DNA from: Lachnoclostridium sp. An14
GTDB taxonomy: Bacteria > Bacillota > Clostridia > Lachnospirales > Lachnospiraceae
Reading direction: 5' to 3'
DNA: 56,725 nt
NCBI RefSeq assembly: GCF_002160755.1
Contig: NZ_NFLE01000027.1
Span: forward strand, 1 to 56,725
The notes under the pieces are model-generated. The model made no database searches. It was not told where the DNA came from and worked only from the letters and a program-made list of their open reading frames with translations. Positions within the stretch are counted from its first letter, which is position 1, and every line of letters begins with the position of its first letter. Both the position numbers and the translations under genes were made by a program. Below are positions 7,838 through 16,001 of this stretch, one piece after another.

Positions 7838-8266
7838 TCAACCTTCCTCTTTGGCTTTTTTCACCTGTTCCAGAATCTGGGCGCGTTCTTCCTTAATCTC
7901 CTCGTACAGCCGGTAAAATGGCCACTGGGCATTCGTTGGCGTCACTACCGCTTTCAATTCCACTTTCGCCAAACCCGCTTTCCGGATCGCAAGGAGCAGT
8001 TCGTCAATGCGGCGGCTGGTAAAATTCTTCATCACCAGGATTTCCTCCTGCGGAGCAGAAATTTCCTCTCCGGAAATCCTTTCTTCAGACGTATTCCTCG
8101 GCTCAAATCCTTCCATCCCCGCCAAATATCCAACTGTCTCCCCAAACTGCTCCGGGGAAATATTTTTGATGCGTACTCCCAGCCTCACAAATACGCTTTT
8201 CAGCTTTGCCGTCCGCTCAGTCGCGTTTGGCGTATAAAACAGCACCATTTCTGCAGAACGATTCAT
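7838..8266 (-). CDS. DUF3783 domain protein
   Basis: A 142-residue soluble protein. The N-terminal part 'EMVLFYTPNATERTAKLKSV' begins a ferredoxin-like fold and the C-terminal part 'LKAVVTPTNAQWPFYRLYEE' is the hallmark of DUF3783, a family without assigned function found mostly in Clostridia. The ATG follows AAGGAGG at good spacing. It heads a two-gene unit with the nitroreductase, and a duplicated AT-rich motif lies upstream. Confidence 0.75.
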   Translation of the reverse strand: MNRSAEMVLFYTPNATERTAKLKSVFVRLGVRIKNISPEQFGETVGYLAGMEGFEPRNTSEERISGEEISAPQEEILVMKNFTSRRIDELLLAIRKAGLAKVELKAVVTPTNAQWPFYRLYEEIKEERAQILEQVKKAKEEG

Positions 8267-8296
8267 ATTTCCTCCTTATATAGATTTTCGATTTCC

Positions 8297-8342
8297 ATAT
8301 CATTTTTGTTATGATATTTTTCAAATATCAATTTTGTTATGA
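8297..8342. repeat. Two 18-bp direct repeats with an inner palindrome
   Basis: ATATCATTTTTGTTATGA (8297-8314) and ATATCAATTTTGTTATGA (8325-8342) differ at one base and are 28 bp apart. Between and overlapping them is the palindrome GATATTT-TTC-AAATATC (8313-8329). Position just upstream of the DUF3783 gene suggests an operator. Confidence 0.6.
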
Positions 8343-8433
8343 AACTAGATTTATGATACCATGCCACTCCACTGCTGAAAAGCCCCGAAAATCCGAGTCC
8401 CGTTTTCGCCAAGCAAACCGTTGAGATACTTGG

Positions 8434-8460
8434 CCGGAGGCACTCATCCCCTGCCTCCGG
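8434..8460 (-). terminator. Hairpin after the deo operon
   Basis: CCGGAGGCA (8434-8442) and TGCCTCCGG (8452-8460) form a perfect 9-bp stem downstream of deoC. There is no clear T-tract, so termination is likely but not certain. Confidence 0.5.
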
Positions 8461-8492
8461 TCATCCGCTTTGATGTCTTTCAGGCTATTTCT

Positions 8493-9143
8493 TTAAACAT
8501 TCTCCAACAGCCGGATCAGACGGCTGGTTCCCAGCCGATCCGCTCCCAGTTCAATAAATCGCTCCGCGTCTTCTACAGAGGAGATTCCACCGGCAGCTTT
8601 GACCTTTACCTGAGGGCCAACCTTCTCTTTCATGAGTTTCACATCATCAAAGGTTGCTCCTGCCACAGAAAATCCCGTGGAAGTCTTAATGTAATCAGCG
8701 CCTGATTCCGTCACCACATGGCACAGTTCCACCTTTTCCTCCTCTGTGAGCAGACAGGTCTCAATAATCACCTTCAGCACCTTTCCCGCACAGGCCGCGC
8801 GTACCGCCTGGATTTCTTCCAGTACGCCGGTATAGTTCCGTTCCTTCACCATCCCGATGTTAATGACCATATCTATCTCATCAGCGCCATTTCCCACTGC
8901 GTCCTCCGTTTCAAATACCTTGGCCGCAGGCGTCATGTAGCCGTTCGGAAAACCGATGACCGTGCAGATCGAAAGGCGGTCACCAACATACTCCTTTGCC
9001 GGTTTCACAAAACAGGGAGGAATGCAGACGGACGCGACACCGTGCGCCATGCCTTCCTCGCAAAGCGTCCGGATCTGTTCCCAAGTGGCCTCCTGCTTTA
9101 ACAGGGTATGATCCAGCCGTTTTAAAATCTCTCTTTTATCCAT
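8493..9143 (-). CDS. deoC: Deoxyribose-phosphate aldolase
   Basis: A 216-residue class I aldolase (TIM barrel) that splits 2-deoxyribose 5-phosphate into acetaldehyde and glyceraldehyde 3-phosphate. The Schiff-base lysine is K153 in YIKTSTGF, and K182 in VKAAGG is the second conserved lysine. '[14 protein letters not shown]' and 'EIDMVINIG' are family segments. Length is normal. It follows deoB by 13 bp and completes the path from deoxynucleosides to glycolysis. Confidence 0.95.
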   Translation of the reverse strand: MDKREILKRLDHTLLKQEATWEQIRTLCEEGMAHGVASVCIPPCFVKPAKEYVGDRLSICTVIGFPNGYMTPAAKVFETEDAVGNGADEIDMVINIGMVKERNYTGVLEEIQAVRAACAGKVLKVIIETCLLTEEEKVELCHVVTESGADYIKTSTGFSVAGATFDDVKLMKEKVGPQVKVKAAGGISSVEDAERFIELGADRLGTSRLIRLLENV

Positions 9144-9156
9144 AAATGCCTCCCAA

Positions 9157-10347
9157 TCAGTCCAGCCTGTCCAAAATAGAGTATCCGATGGTTCCCTCCG
9201 GCATTTTCACGTCAAAATTATCCGCAATCGTAGCACCGATCACCGCAAAGGTGTCTGCTCCTTCGATCTCTCCGCCCTGTGCCATGGACGGGCTGTAGGC
9301 GATAAACGGCACCAGCTCTCTGGTATGATCCGTTCCGGTATAGGTGGGATCGTTTCCATGGTCCGCTGTGAGGATAAGCAGATCGTCCTCCTTTAAAAGA
9401 GGCAGCAGCTCCCCTAATTTCTCATCAAACCGCTCAATCTCCTCCCCATATCCGACGGGATTGCGGCGATGCCCCCACAAGGCATCAAAATCCACCAGGT
9501 TGGTGAAACATAGTCCCTCAAAATCCCGTTTCGCAATCTCTATGGTCTGCTCCATGCCATGGACAGAGCTTTTAGACTTATTAGACTCTGTAAGGCCCTC
9601 TCCATCAAAAATATCGTAAATTTTTCCCACAGAGATCACCTGATACCCTGCCTCTTTCAGAGCATCAAGAGTCGTTTTTCCGTAAGGTTTCAGCGCGTAG
9701 TCATGGCGATTCGCTGTCCGCTTAAACTCTCCCTTTTTCTTTCCCACATAGGGCCTGGCAATGACGCGTCCCACCTTCCACTCGTCCTTCATGGTCAGAT
9801 CTCTGGCAATTTCACAGTATTTATACAAGGTCTCCAGTCCCATTGTCTCCTCATTTCCACAGATCTGAAGAACCGAATCCGCAGAGGTATATACGATCAG
9901 GTGGCCTTCGTTTATCTCCTCCTCTGCCAGCTCATCTAAAATCTCCGTGCCGCTGGCGCTCTTATTTCCAATAATCTTTCGTCCGGTGCGTTTCTCCAGC
10001 TCGTCGATCAGCTCTTTTGGAAATCCTGTATCGGTGAATGTCTGAAACGGCTGTGTAATATAAAGGCCCATCATCTCCCAATGGCCTGTCATAGTGTCTT
10101 TCCCCAGGCTTTTTTCCTGGAGTTTCGCGTATTTTGCCATGGGTTTCTCCACCGGTTCTACCTGCTTTAAAGGATGAAGATTGGCAATTCCCAGTTTCTG
10201 AAGGTTCGGAATGTGAAACTCCTCCATTTTTTCAGAAATATGCCCCAGAGTATCCACCCCCACATCACCGTACTGGGGGGAGTCCGGTGCCTGTCCGGCT
10301 CCCAGGGAATCCAATACTACCGTAAAAATACGTCTGTATTTTTTCAT
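9157..10347 (-). CDS. deoB: Phosphopentomutase
   Basis: A 396-residue metalloenzyme of the alkaline-phosphatase superfamily that converts (deoxy)ribose 1-phosphate to the 5-phosphate. The manganese-binding aspartate is D13 in VVLDSLGAG; '[10 protein letters not shown]' holds the phosphorylated threonine and 'LTADHGND' and 'GTDHTRE' bring the other metal ligands. It starts 6 bp after udp and links the phosphorylase to DeoC. Confidence 0.95.
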   Translation of the reverse strand: MKKYRRIFTVVLDSLGAGQAPDSPQYGDVGVDTLGHISEKMEEFHIPNLQKLGIANLHPLKQVEPVEKPMAKYAKLQEKSLGKDTMTGHWEMMGLYITQPFQTFTDTGFPKELIDELEKRTGRKIIGNKSASGTEILDELAEEEINEGHLIVYTSADSVLQICGNEETMGLETLYKYCEIARDLTMKDEWKVGRVIARPYVGKKKGEFKRTANRHDYALKPYGKTTLDALKEAGYQVISVGKIYDIFDGEGLTESNKSKSSVHGMEQTIEIAKRDFEGLCFTNLVDFDALWGHRRNPVGYGEEIERFDEKLGELLPLLKEDDLLILTADHGNDPTYTGTDHTRELVPFIAYSPSMAQGGEIEGADTFAVIGATIADNFDVKMPEGTIGYSILDRLD

Positions 10348-10353
10348 AAAATC

Positions 10354-11139
10354 TTATTCTCCTTTCTCCTTATCCTGTCTGATCAGCCTGCGGATCGCCT
10401 CAATCGCCACAAGGATCGGCGCCTCCGTATCGTGACAGATGGGATTTTCCATACCCGCTGCCTCCCGCTCCTGATTTCCAACCACCAGGAAATTAGAACC
10501 GCAGCGAACGCCCAGGTAGCTGGCCACAATAAACAGGGCCGCCGACTCCATTTCCGATGCTTTGCATCCCAGGCGCAGCCATGCCTGCCATTTATTCAAA
10601 AGCTCATAGCTCACCGGCTTTGTCTCCGGGGAATGCTGTCCATAAAAAGAATCCTTACATTCCACTACTCCCACATGGTAGGTATGGCCCAGGCTCTTTG
10701 CCGCGTCCACCATGGCATTTACCACATCCAGATTGGCCACAGCCGGGAATTCAATGGGCGCGTACTCCTTCGTCGTCCCTTCCATACGGATCGCTCCCGT
10801 GGCGATCACAATATCTCCTCCTTTTACGTCCAAAGCCATACCGCCGCAGGTGCCGACCCGCAGGAACGTATCCGCGCCGCAGTTTACCAGCTCCTCCATC
10901 GCAATCGAAGCAGACGGGCCTCCAATACCTGTAGAAGTAACACTCACTTTTTCCCCATCCAGATAACCTGTGTAGGTAACAAATTCCCGATTGTCCGCCA
11001 TCAGTTTCGCGTTTTCAAAATGTGCCGCAATCTTCTCGCACCGTTTCGGGTCGCCGGGAAGAATCACATAGCGTCCCACATCGCCTTTTCTCAGATTAAT
11101 ATGGTACTGCAACCCAACCTCACCGGAATAATTCTGCAT
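10354..11139 (-). CDS. udp: Uridine phosphorylase (nucleoside phosphorylase family)
   Basis: A 261-residue enzyme that cleaves pyrimidine nucleosides with phosphate to give ribose 1-phosphate and base. '[11 protein letters not shown]' binds phosphate, '[16 protein letters not shown]' is the family signature, 'RVGTCGG' and 'ASEMESAAL' line the active site. I use the ATG at 11139 because AAGGAGAGG precedes it; the open frame upstream covers the promoter. First gene of udp-deoB-deoC. A role on purine nucleosides cannot be excluded, but the signature fits Udp better than DeoD. Confidence 0.88.
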   Translation of the reverse strand: MQNYSGEVGLQYHINLRKGDVGRYVILPGDPKRCEKIAAHFENAKLMADNREFVTYTGYLDGEKVSVTSTGIGGPSASIAMEELVNCGADTFLRVGTCGGMALDVKGGDIVIATGAIRMEGTTKEYAPIEFPAVANLDVVNAMVDAAKSLGHTYHVGVVECKDSFYGQHSPETKPVSYELLNKWQAWLRLGCKASEMESAALFIVASYLGVRCGSNFLVVGNQEREAAGMENPICHDTEAPILVAIEAIRRLIRQDKEKGE

Positions 11140-11188
11140 AAAACCTCTCCTTTCTGTCACTGTCTCTGTACATCCCGTTAATACTTGT

Positions 11189-11217
11189 ATAATATCACGT
11201 GTCTTGTCTAATTTCAA
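11189..11217 (-). promoter_or_regulatory. Promoter of udp-deoB-deoC
   Basis: Minus strand TTGAAA (11212-11217), 17 bp, TATTAT (11189-11194). Two copies of the ACTTGTCTAA-like motif overlap it. Confidence 0.75.
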
Positions 11218-11275
11218 GCCCCAATTTTCCCTATTTTCTTTGTTTTTTGTTGTATTAAAAACTTGTCTAAAATAC

Positions 11276-11304
11276 TTGACAAACCATTCCATGTGCGTTA
11301 CTAT
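11276..11304 (+). promoter_or_regulatory. Promoter of the GntR regulator
   Basis: TTGACA (11276-11281), 17 bp, TACTAT (11299-11304). One operator copy lies just upstream of the -35 and another just after the predicted start, fitting autorepression. Confidence 0.75.
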
Positions 11305-11354
11305 ACCAGTATGAACTTGTCTAATTTTCAGGAATGGGAGGAGCATTACAGTCC

Positions 11355-12098
11355 ATGCCAGAAATGATCATTGATGTCCATAAAAAATCTAAAAATCTGA
11401 AACATATCCGAGTCTACGACCGGCTCTACCGTCTGATCCAGGAGGGCGCTTACCCGCCTGGAAGCCAGCTTCCTTCTGAACCTGATCTGGCCACTGAGAT
11501 GGGAGTAAGCCGCATGACTTTACGCCGCGCCCTCTCTCTGCTCGTAGACGACGGCCTGGTGAGGAACGTCCGCGGAAAGGGAAATTTTATCCGTCCGCAG
11601 GAGAACTTGTCTGATTCCGGAAAACACGGACTGGAAACCCTGTCTCATCCTGTCTATGCCTGCTGTGCGGAACGCCCGGACAGCGTGGAACTGGAATTTC
11701 GCCTGGAACCTCCGTCCGAGCCTGTATCCAGCAGCCTGGAGCAGCATTGTGCCGCCGTTGTCATCGCAGACCGCTGGTACAAGTTTCATGGACAGCCGGT
11801 TGCTTATTCCCTGTCCATTCTGCCCATTGAGGTTATTTCCCGGGTCGGGACCGACTTAAATCATCCGGAGGAGCTGGAACACTTTCTGGAGACAGCAATT
11901 TACAGCCAGGCAGCCAGCAGTTCCCTTCATTTAACAGTATCCAACGCCGGCAATTTCAGCGCCCAAAAATACGTCCTTTCCAAGACAAATTCCTTTCTTC
12001 TGATTCAGGAGACGCTTTACGCCGCCGACGGGAGTATTCTGGCTGTAAACAAGCATTTTATCCCTCTGGAGCTGTTTCAGGCGAGAATTTATACCTGA
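11355..12098 (+). CDS. GntR-family regulator with UTRA ligand domain
   Basis: About 247 residues. The N-terminal winged helix ([52 protein letters not shown]) is of the GntR type, and the remainder (from about residue 90, 'LELEFRLE...[15 protein letters not shown]') fits the UTRA effector-binding fold of the HutC subfamily. I prefer ATG 11355 because GGGAGGAG lies before it; ATG 11334 has no good ribosome binding site. It is divergent from udp-deoB-deoC and shares repeated operators with it, so a (deoxy)nucleoside or phosphopentose is a likely effector. Confidence 0.85.
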   Translation: MPEMIIDVHKKSKNLKHIRVYDRLYRLIQEGAYPPGSQLPSEPDLATEMGVSRMTLRRALSLLVDDGLVRNVRGKGNFIRPQENLSDSGKHGLETLSHPVYACCAERPDSVELEFRLEPPSEPVSSSLEQHCAAVVIADRWYKFHGQPVAYSLSILPIEVISRVGTDLNHPEELEHFLETAIYSQAASSSLHLTVSNAGNFSAQKYVLSKTNSFLLIQETLYAADGSILAVNKHFIPLELFQARIYT

Positions 12099-12180
12099 TC
12101 CCACAGCACTCTCCTTTTCTTTTCCTGCGGCTTAGTTTATGCCATCCATTGTGTGTTCCAGACAGATGCGCATACGCAAA

Positions 12181-12211
12181 GGCCGGGCGTCTCTGTTTTC
12201 AACGCCCGGCC
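12181..12211. terminator. Bidirectional terminator between gntR and the symporter gene
   Basis: GGCCGGGCGT (12181-12190) pairs perfectly with ACGCCCGGCC (12202-12211). On the minus strand TTTGCG follows. It separates two convergent genes. Confidence 0.7.
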
Positions 12212-12257
12212 CCAGCCGTTTCGTATTTTATTTGTAACTGATTTTCAGACGGAACTT

Positions 12258-13454
12258 TTACGACAGCCCGCTTTCAATCTTCTGTTCCTTAATTCCATGT
12301 TTCTTCGCATACCCGGTCAAAATCATGGTCAGCGCTCCGTCTCCGGTCACGTTGCAGGCCGTTCCAAAGCTGTCCTGCAGCGCAAAGATCGTCAGCATCA
12401 GAGCAGTTCCGGCATCATCAAACGCGAGCACGCCGGTGATCAGTCCCAGAGATGCCATGACCGTTCCGCCAGGCACGCCCGGAGCGCCGATCGCAAATAC
12501 GCCAAGCAGGGCGCAGAACAGAATCATGGTTCCAAGACCCGGCAGAGAGCCGTACAGGATCTTTGAAACTGTCATCACGAAGAATACCTCCGTAAGTACG
12601 GAACCGCACAGATGAATATTGGCAAACAGCGGGATGCCAAAATCCACCATATCCGCACGCAGCGGCGGTTCAGATTTCTTCGCACAGCGAAGGGCTACCG
12701 CCAGAGTCGCCGCAGAGGACATCGTCCCGACGGCGGTGATGTACGCAGGGCCATAATTTTTGATTACATCCATAGGATTGCTCCCGGAATACGCTCCGCC
12801 GATCAGATATAAAAGCGTCAGCCAGATGTAATGACCCACCATGACAATCAGCACTACCTGGATAAACACCGGCAGCTGCTTTGTAATCGTCCCTTCATAG
12901 GACAGGGCGCAGAACGTAAAGGCGATAAAAATAGGAAGAATCGGAATCACGACTCTGGTCACAATCGCCAGCACAATATTCTGGAACTCCTCCAGAACAT
13001 CCGTAATCACCTTCGCCTTTGTCCAGGTCGCGGCCAGGCCTACCAGCAAAGAGAATACCAGCGCGCTCATTACCGACATAATCTCCGGAATATCCAGCTG
13101 GAACACAACCCCAGGCAATTCCTTTAACCCTTCCACTTCTGACACGATGGACAGATGGGGAATGATTGTATAGCCTGCTGCCATGGAAAAGAGTGCTGCT
13201 CCCACGGATGACACGTATGCCGCCAGGATCGCTACGCCCAGCATTCTGGACGCATTGTTCCCCAACCTTGTAATTGATGGCGCGATAAATCCAATGATAA
13301 TAAGCGGTACGCAGAACAGGATCAGCTCGTTCAGAATGTATTTTATGGTCACGACCACATTCATTACCGACTCATTTGCAACCTGCCCTACCAGAATGCC
13401 GATTATCACTCCCAAAAGAAGTTTAAACGGCAAACTACCGACTATTTTTTTCAT
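12258..13454 (-). CDS. Dicarboxylate/amino acid:cation symporter (DAACS family)
   Basis: A roughly 398-residue membrane transporter of the glutamate/serine type. Hydrophobic helices run through the length; 'YITAVGTMSSAATLAVALRCAK' is the serine-rich hairpin-1 motif and 'ALQDSFGTACNVTGDGALTMIL' is the conserved hairpin-2/TM8 segment with the substrate-coordinating Asp and Asn. I chose ATG 13454, after GGAGGGTG, over a TTG at 13469. It lies 4 bp after cyuA, so its cargo is probably the substrate of that enzyme (cysteine or serine). Confidence 0.88.
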   Translation of the reverse strand: MKKIVGSLPFKLLLGVIIGILVGQVANESVMNVVVTIKYILNELILFCVPLIIIGFIAPSITRLGNNASRMLGVAILAAYVSSVGAALFSMAAGYTIIPHLSIVSEVEGLKELPGVVFQLDIPEIMSVMSALVFSLLVGLAATWTKAKVITDVLEEFQNIVLAIVTRVVIPILPIFIAFTFCALSYEGTITKQLPVFIQVVLIVMVGHYIWLTLLYLIGGAYSGSNPMDVIKNYGPAYITAVGTMSSAATLAVALRCAKKSEPPLRADMVDFGIPLFANIHLCGSVLTEVFFVMTVSKILYGSLPGLGTMILFCALLGVFAIGAPGVPGGTVMASLGLITGVLAFDDAGTALMLTIFALQDSFGTACNVTGDGALTMILTGYAKKHGIKEQKIESGLS

Positions 13455-13458
13455 ATTT

Positions 13459-14736
13459 TCACCCTCCAATCATAACCTTAATGATTGTCTCATTGGTCTC
13501 CTTCATTCCTTCTTTGGCGACACGGCCCACATTGGCGATGGTCTGATCCACGCCGTCTGCCACAATGCCGTCTCCGCCGCAGAACTGCTGCCCGCGGATA
13601 TACATCTGATAACCCAGGATTCCAGCGCCTACAGCCGTCGCGATCTTTCCAGCACAGGACGGCTTTGCCCCGTCACACACCATACCAGACACAATGGCAA
13701 GCGCGTTGCTCACCGTATGGCTCACCACGTCGAAATCGCCTCCGTTCAAATACGCGATTCCAGCTCCAGCCCCCGCTCCTGCGCTTACAGCGCCGCAGAA
13801 CGCAGACAGACGGCCAATCGGTGTTTTCTGATGGATCGCCGTCAGATTGGACAGGGCTAACGCACGGTACTTCTTTTCCTCGTCCACCTTGAGCTCCTTG
13901 GCATATACCAAAACCGGCACAGATGCCGTAATTCCCTGATTTCCGCTTCCGGAATTGATCACTACCGGCAGCTCACAGCCATCCATTCTGGCATCGGAAC
14001 CTGCCGCAGCCATAGCCCTTGCTCTGGTTGCCACATCTTCTCCCACCGCGGAAACGAGAACTTTGCCCACATTGGCTCCATACTGGTTCTTCATTCCTTC
14101 CTCAGCGATGGCCCAGTTGTAGCTTTCCTGGATTCCCAGAATCGGTTTTACATCCGCTACGTCCACAGTGTTGGCGAAATCCCAAATATCCGCCATATTA
14201 AGGAGAGTACGATCTGTTAATCCCCCCTCAGTCTCTCCGTCCACCTTTACTTCTTTTTTAACATTCCCATCCTTTTCGATGAGAACCACATTGGTATGAT
14301 AATTGGCAATACGAACCTTTGAATAAGACTCTCCTTTATACATGGTCACGATAATATCAAAGGTCAGGCCATTGTCAATGTGTTCTACCTGAATATCCGT
14401 CTTTTCCAGGAACTCCTTGATCTGTCCGATCTGCTCCGGAGTTACCTGGGAAATGACCTCCAGCTCCTTATCTGCGTCTCCTGCCACGATTCCGGCAGCA
14501 GCAGCGGCCTCAATCCCTTTCATATGGCCGGTATTCGGCACAATCACGGACTTCACGTTCTTAATAATGCTGCCGCTGGCTCCCACTACCACACGATCCG
14601 GCAAAACGCCCAGCTCACGCTCTGCCACAGCTGCCGCGTAGGCCAGCGCAATCGGCTCCGTACATCCCATGGCAGGAATCAGCTCCTCTTTGAGAATATT
14701 TATATATGCCTGGTACTTTACATCTGTTTTTTTCAT
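13459..14736 (-). CDS. cyuA: L-cysteine desulfidase / L-serine dehydratase alpha-type protein (CyuA/UPF0597)
   Basis: About 425 residues of the UPF0597 family, related to the L-serine dehydratase alpha domain. 'PAMGCTEPIALAYAAA' near residue 23 is the signature, and other conserved cysteines (GMVCDGAKPSCAGK, QQFCGGDG) fit a 4Fe-4S cluster. The E. coli member CyuA degrades cysteine to pyruvate, ammonia and sulfide and sits with a transporter. ATG 14736 is chosen after AGAGGGGAAG. Here it pairs with a DAACS symporter and faces a LysR gene. Cysteine is the better guess for substrate; serine is possible. Confidence 0.85.
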   Translation of the reverse strand: MKKTDVKYQAYINILKEELIPAMGCTEPIALAYAAAVAERELGVLPDRVVVGASGSIIKNVKSVIVPNTGHMKGIEAAAAAGIVAGDADKELEVISQVTPEQIGQIKEFLEKTDIQVEHIDNGLTFDIIVTMYKGESYSKVRIANYHTNVVLIEKDGNVKKEVKVDGETEGGLTDRTLLNMADIWDFANTVDVADVKPILGIQESYNWAIAEEGMKNQYGANVGKVLVSAVGEDVATRARAMAAAGSDARMDGCELPVVINSGSGNQGITASVPVLVYAKELKVDEEKKYRALALSNLTAIHQKTPIGRLSAFCGAVSAGAGAGAGIAYLNGGDFDVVSHTVSNALAIVSGMVCDGAKPSCAGKIATAVGAGILGYQMYIRGQQFCGGDGIVADGVDQTIANVGRVAKEGMKETNETIIKVMIGG

Positions 14737-14807
14737 ATGAATCTTCCCCTCTTTCCGCCGTCCATTCGGACCGGCATTCACTTTCTTATTCGTTTTCACA
14801 TCCTGCA

Positions 14808-14859
14808 AACGGCATTATACAGCTAATTACCGCTACAATTTTCGTTGACCTATGCCGTT
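14808..14859 (-). promoter_or_regulatory. Inverted repeat at the 5' end of the cyuA leader
   Basis: AACGGCAT (14808-14815) and ATGCCGTT (14852-14859) are exact inverted repeats 36 bp apart and start almost exactly at the predicted transcription start (about 14857). It may be a leader hairpin or a regulator site. Confidence 0.45.
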
Positions 14860-14863
14860 TTCT

Positions 14864-14892
14864 ATTATATGATACTTCTTAATAGATGTAAA
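14864..14892 (-). promoter_or_regulatory. Promoter of the cyuA-symporter operon
   Basis: Minus strand TTTACA (14887-14892), 17 bp, TATAAT (14864-14869). The AT-rich stretch between it and the divergent lysR gene has several TTTAAA words where a LysR protein could bind. Confidence 0.65.
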
Positions 14893-14953
14893 ATTTAATG
14901 TTTTAAAGAAATAGTTTAAATTTTTTAAATCATATGCAGAGGGGGAACAATAC

Positions 14954-15886
14954 GTGGAGTTTCGGGAAATCACCACCTTTCTTCAGGCGGCACAGCTGAA
15001 AAGTTTCTCAAAAGCCGCCCAAAAATTGGGCTATTCCCAGGGCGCCGTCACCATACAGATCAAAAACCTGGAAACCGAGCTGGGAGTACGTCTGTTTGAT
15101 CGTATCGGCAAGCAAATCAGTCTGACCCACCACGGAAACCTATTTTACCAGTACGCCATTCATCTCACCAAAGAACTGGCACAAATACGGGACGTCATGG
15201 CCGACGCGAAGGAACCAAAAGGGACTCTTGCTTTGGGAACCATAGAATCTCTGTGTTCCTCTCTGTTTCCTCCCATCCTCTCAGAGTATCACCGGCTGTT
15301 TCCTGAGGTAAGCGTCAGCATCGTCATTGATTCACCTATGGTGCTTTTGGATATGCTGAATGAGAACGCCCTTGATATTGTATATTTCCTGGACAAACGC
15401 CTTTATGATAGAAAATGGGTGAAAGTGCTGGAAGAACCGGAGGAAATCGTATTTACCGCCTCCGCCTCCCACCCATTTTCCGGAAAAAAAGAGCTTTCCC
15501 TTGACGAGGTCATTGCCCAGCCCTTTCTGCTCACGGAAAGAGATGCCAGCTACCGCAATATTCTGGACCGCTACCTGGCTGCCTACGGCAAAAAAATCCG
15601 GCCATTTCTGGAGATTGGAAACACAGACTTTATCGTTCAGATGCTACGGGAGAACACCGGCCTCTCTCTTTTGCCGCTTTTCTCCATAGAAGAAGATATT
15701 CAGTCCGGACGGCTCGCCGCCTTGGATGTGGCCGATTTTCATATGCAGGTCTGGCGCCAGATCGTTTACCACAAAGACAAGTGGGTCACCCGGGAAATGC
15801 AGGAGTTTTTGCGCCTGGCAGGGGCGCGAAGTTCCAATCACGAAAAAACGTTTCACTCTCTGGATTTCTCTCCTGAACAAATTTGA
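14954..15886 (+). CDS. LysR-family transcriptional regulator
   Basis: A 310-residue protein with GTG start after GAGGGGG. N-terminal LysR helix-turn-helix (FLQAAQLKSFSKAAQKLGYSQGAVT, IKNLETELGVRLFDR) and a periplasmic-binding-like effector domain from about residue 90 (GTLALGTIESLCSSLFPPIL). It lies divergently from cyuA and its symporter, with about 220 bp between them, and likely activates them in response to cysteine or a related compound. No other candidate target is adjacent, although the FUSC gene downstream has its own promoter. Confidence 0.88.
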   Translation: MEFREITTFLQAAQLKSFSKAAQKLGYSQGAVTIQIKNLETELGVRLFDRIGKQISLTHHGNLFYQYAIHLTKELAQIRDVMADAKEPKGTLALGTIESLCSSLFPPILSEYHRLFPEVSVSIVIDSPMVLLDMLNENALDIVYFLDKRLYDRKWVKVLEEPEEIVFTASASHPFSGKKELSLDEVIAQPFLLTERDASYRNILDRYLAAYGKKIRPFLEIGNTDFIVQMLRENTGLSLLPLFSIEEDIQSGRLAALDVADFHMQVWRQIVYHKDKWVTREMQEFLRLAGARSSNHEKTFHSLDFSPEQI

Positions 15887-15897
15887 GTGCCCCCTGA

Positions 15898-15926
15898 TTG
15901 TCAAAACCTTTTCTCCCCTTTATAAT
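15898..15926 (+). promoter_or_regulatory. Promoter of the FUSC-family gene
   Basis: TTGTCA (15898-15903), 17 bp, TATAAT (15921-15926). A small hairpin ATCCG-TTTTT-CGGAT follows in the leader. Confidence 0.7.
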
Positions 15927-16001
15927 AGAAGTAATATCCGTTTTTCGGATTGATTTTGCCGGCCGAAGGGGAGAACAGCCTGGCCTAAGGGGGAGTTTAT
16001 T

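Larger units (their letters stand above)
11183..11324. promoter_or_regulatory. Four copies of an ACTTGTCTAA operator motif
   Basis: ACTTGTATAA (11183-11192), TCTTGTCTAA (11202-11211), ACTTGTCTAA (11261-11270) and ACTTGTCTAA (11315-11324), all in the same orientation, plus a related ACTTGACAA at 11274. The first two cover the -10 and spacer of the udp promoter; the last two flank the gntR promoter. The arrangement suggests binding by the adjacent GntR protein to repress both units. Confidence 0.7.

Noticed and set aside
10174-11181. Long open frame (335 codons) on the plus strand across deoB and udp
   Set aside because: It is antisense to two well-conserved enzymes, has no ribosome binding site and codes for His/Arg-rich low-complexity sequence typical of reverse-strand shadows in GC-rich genes.
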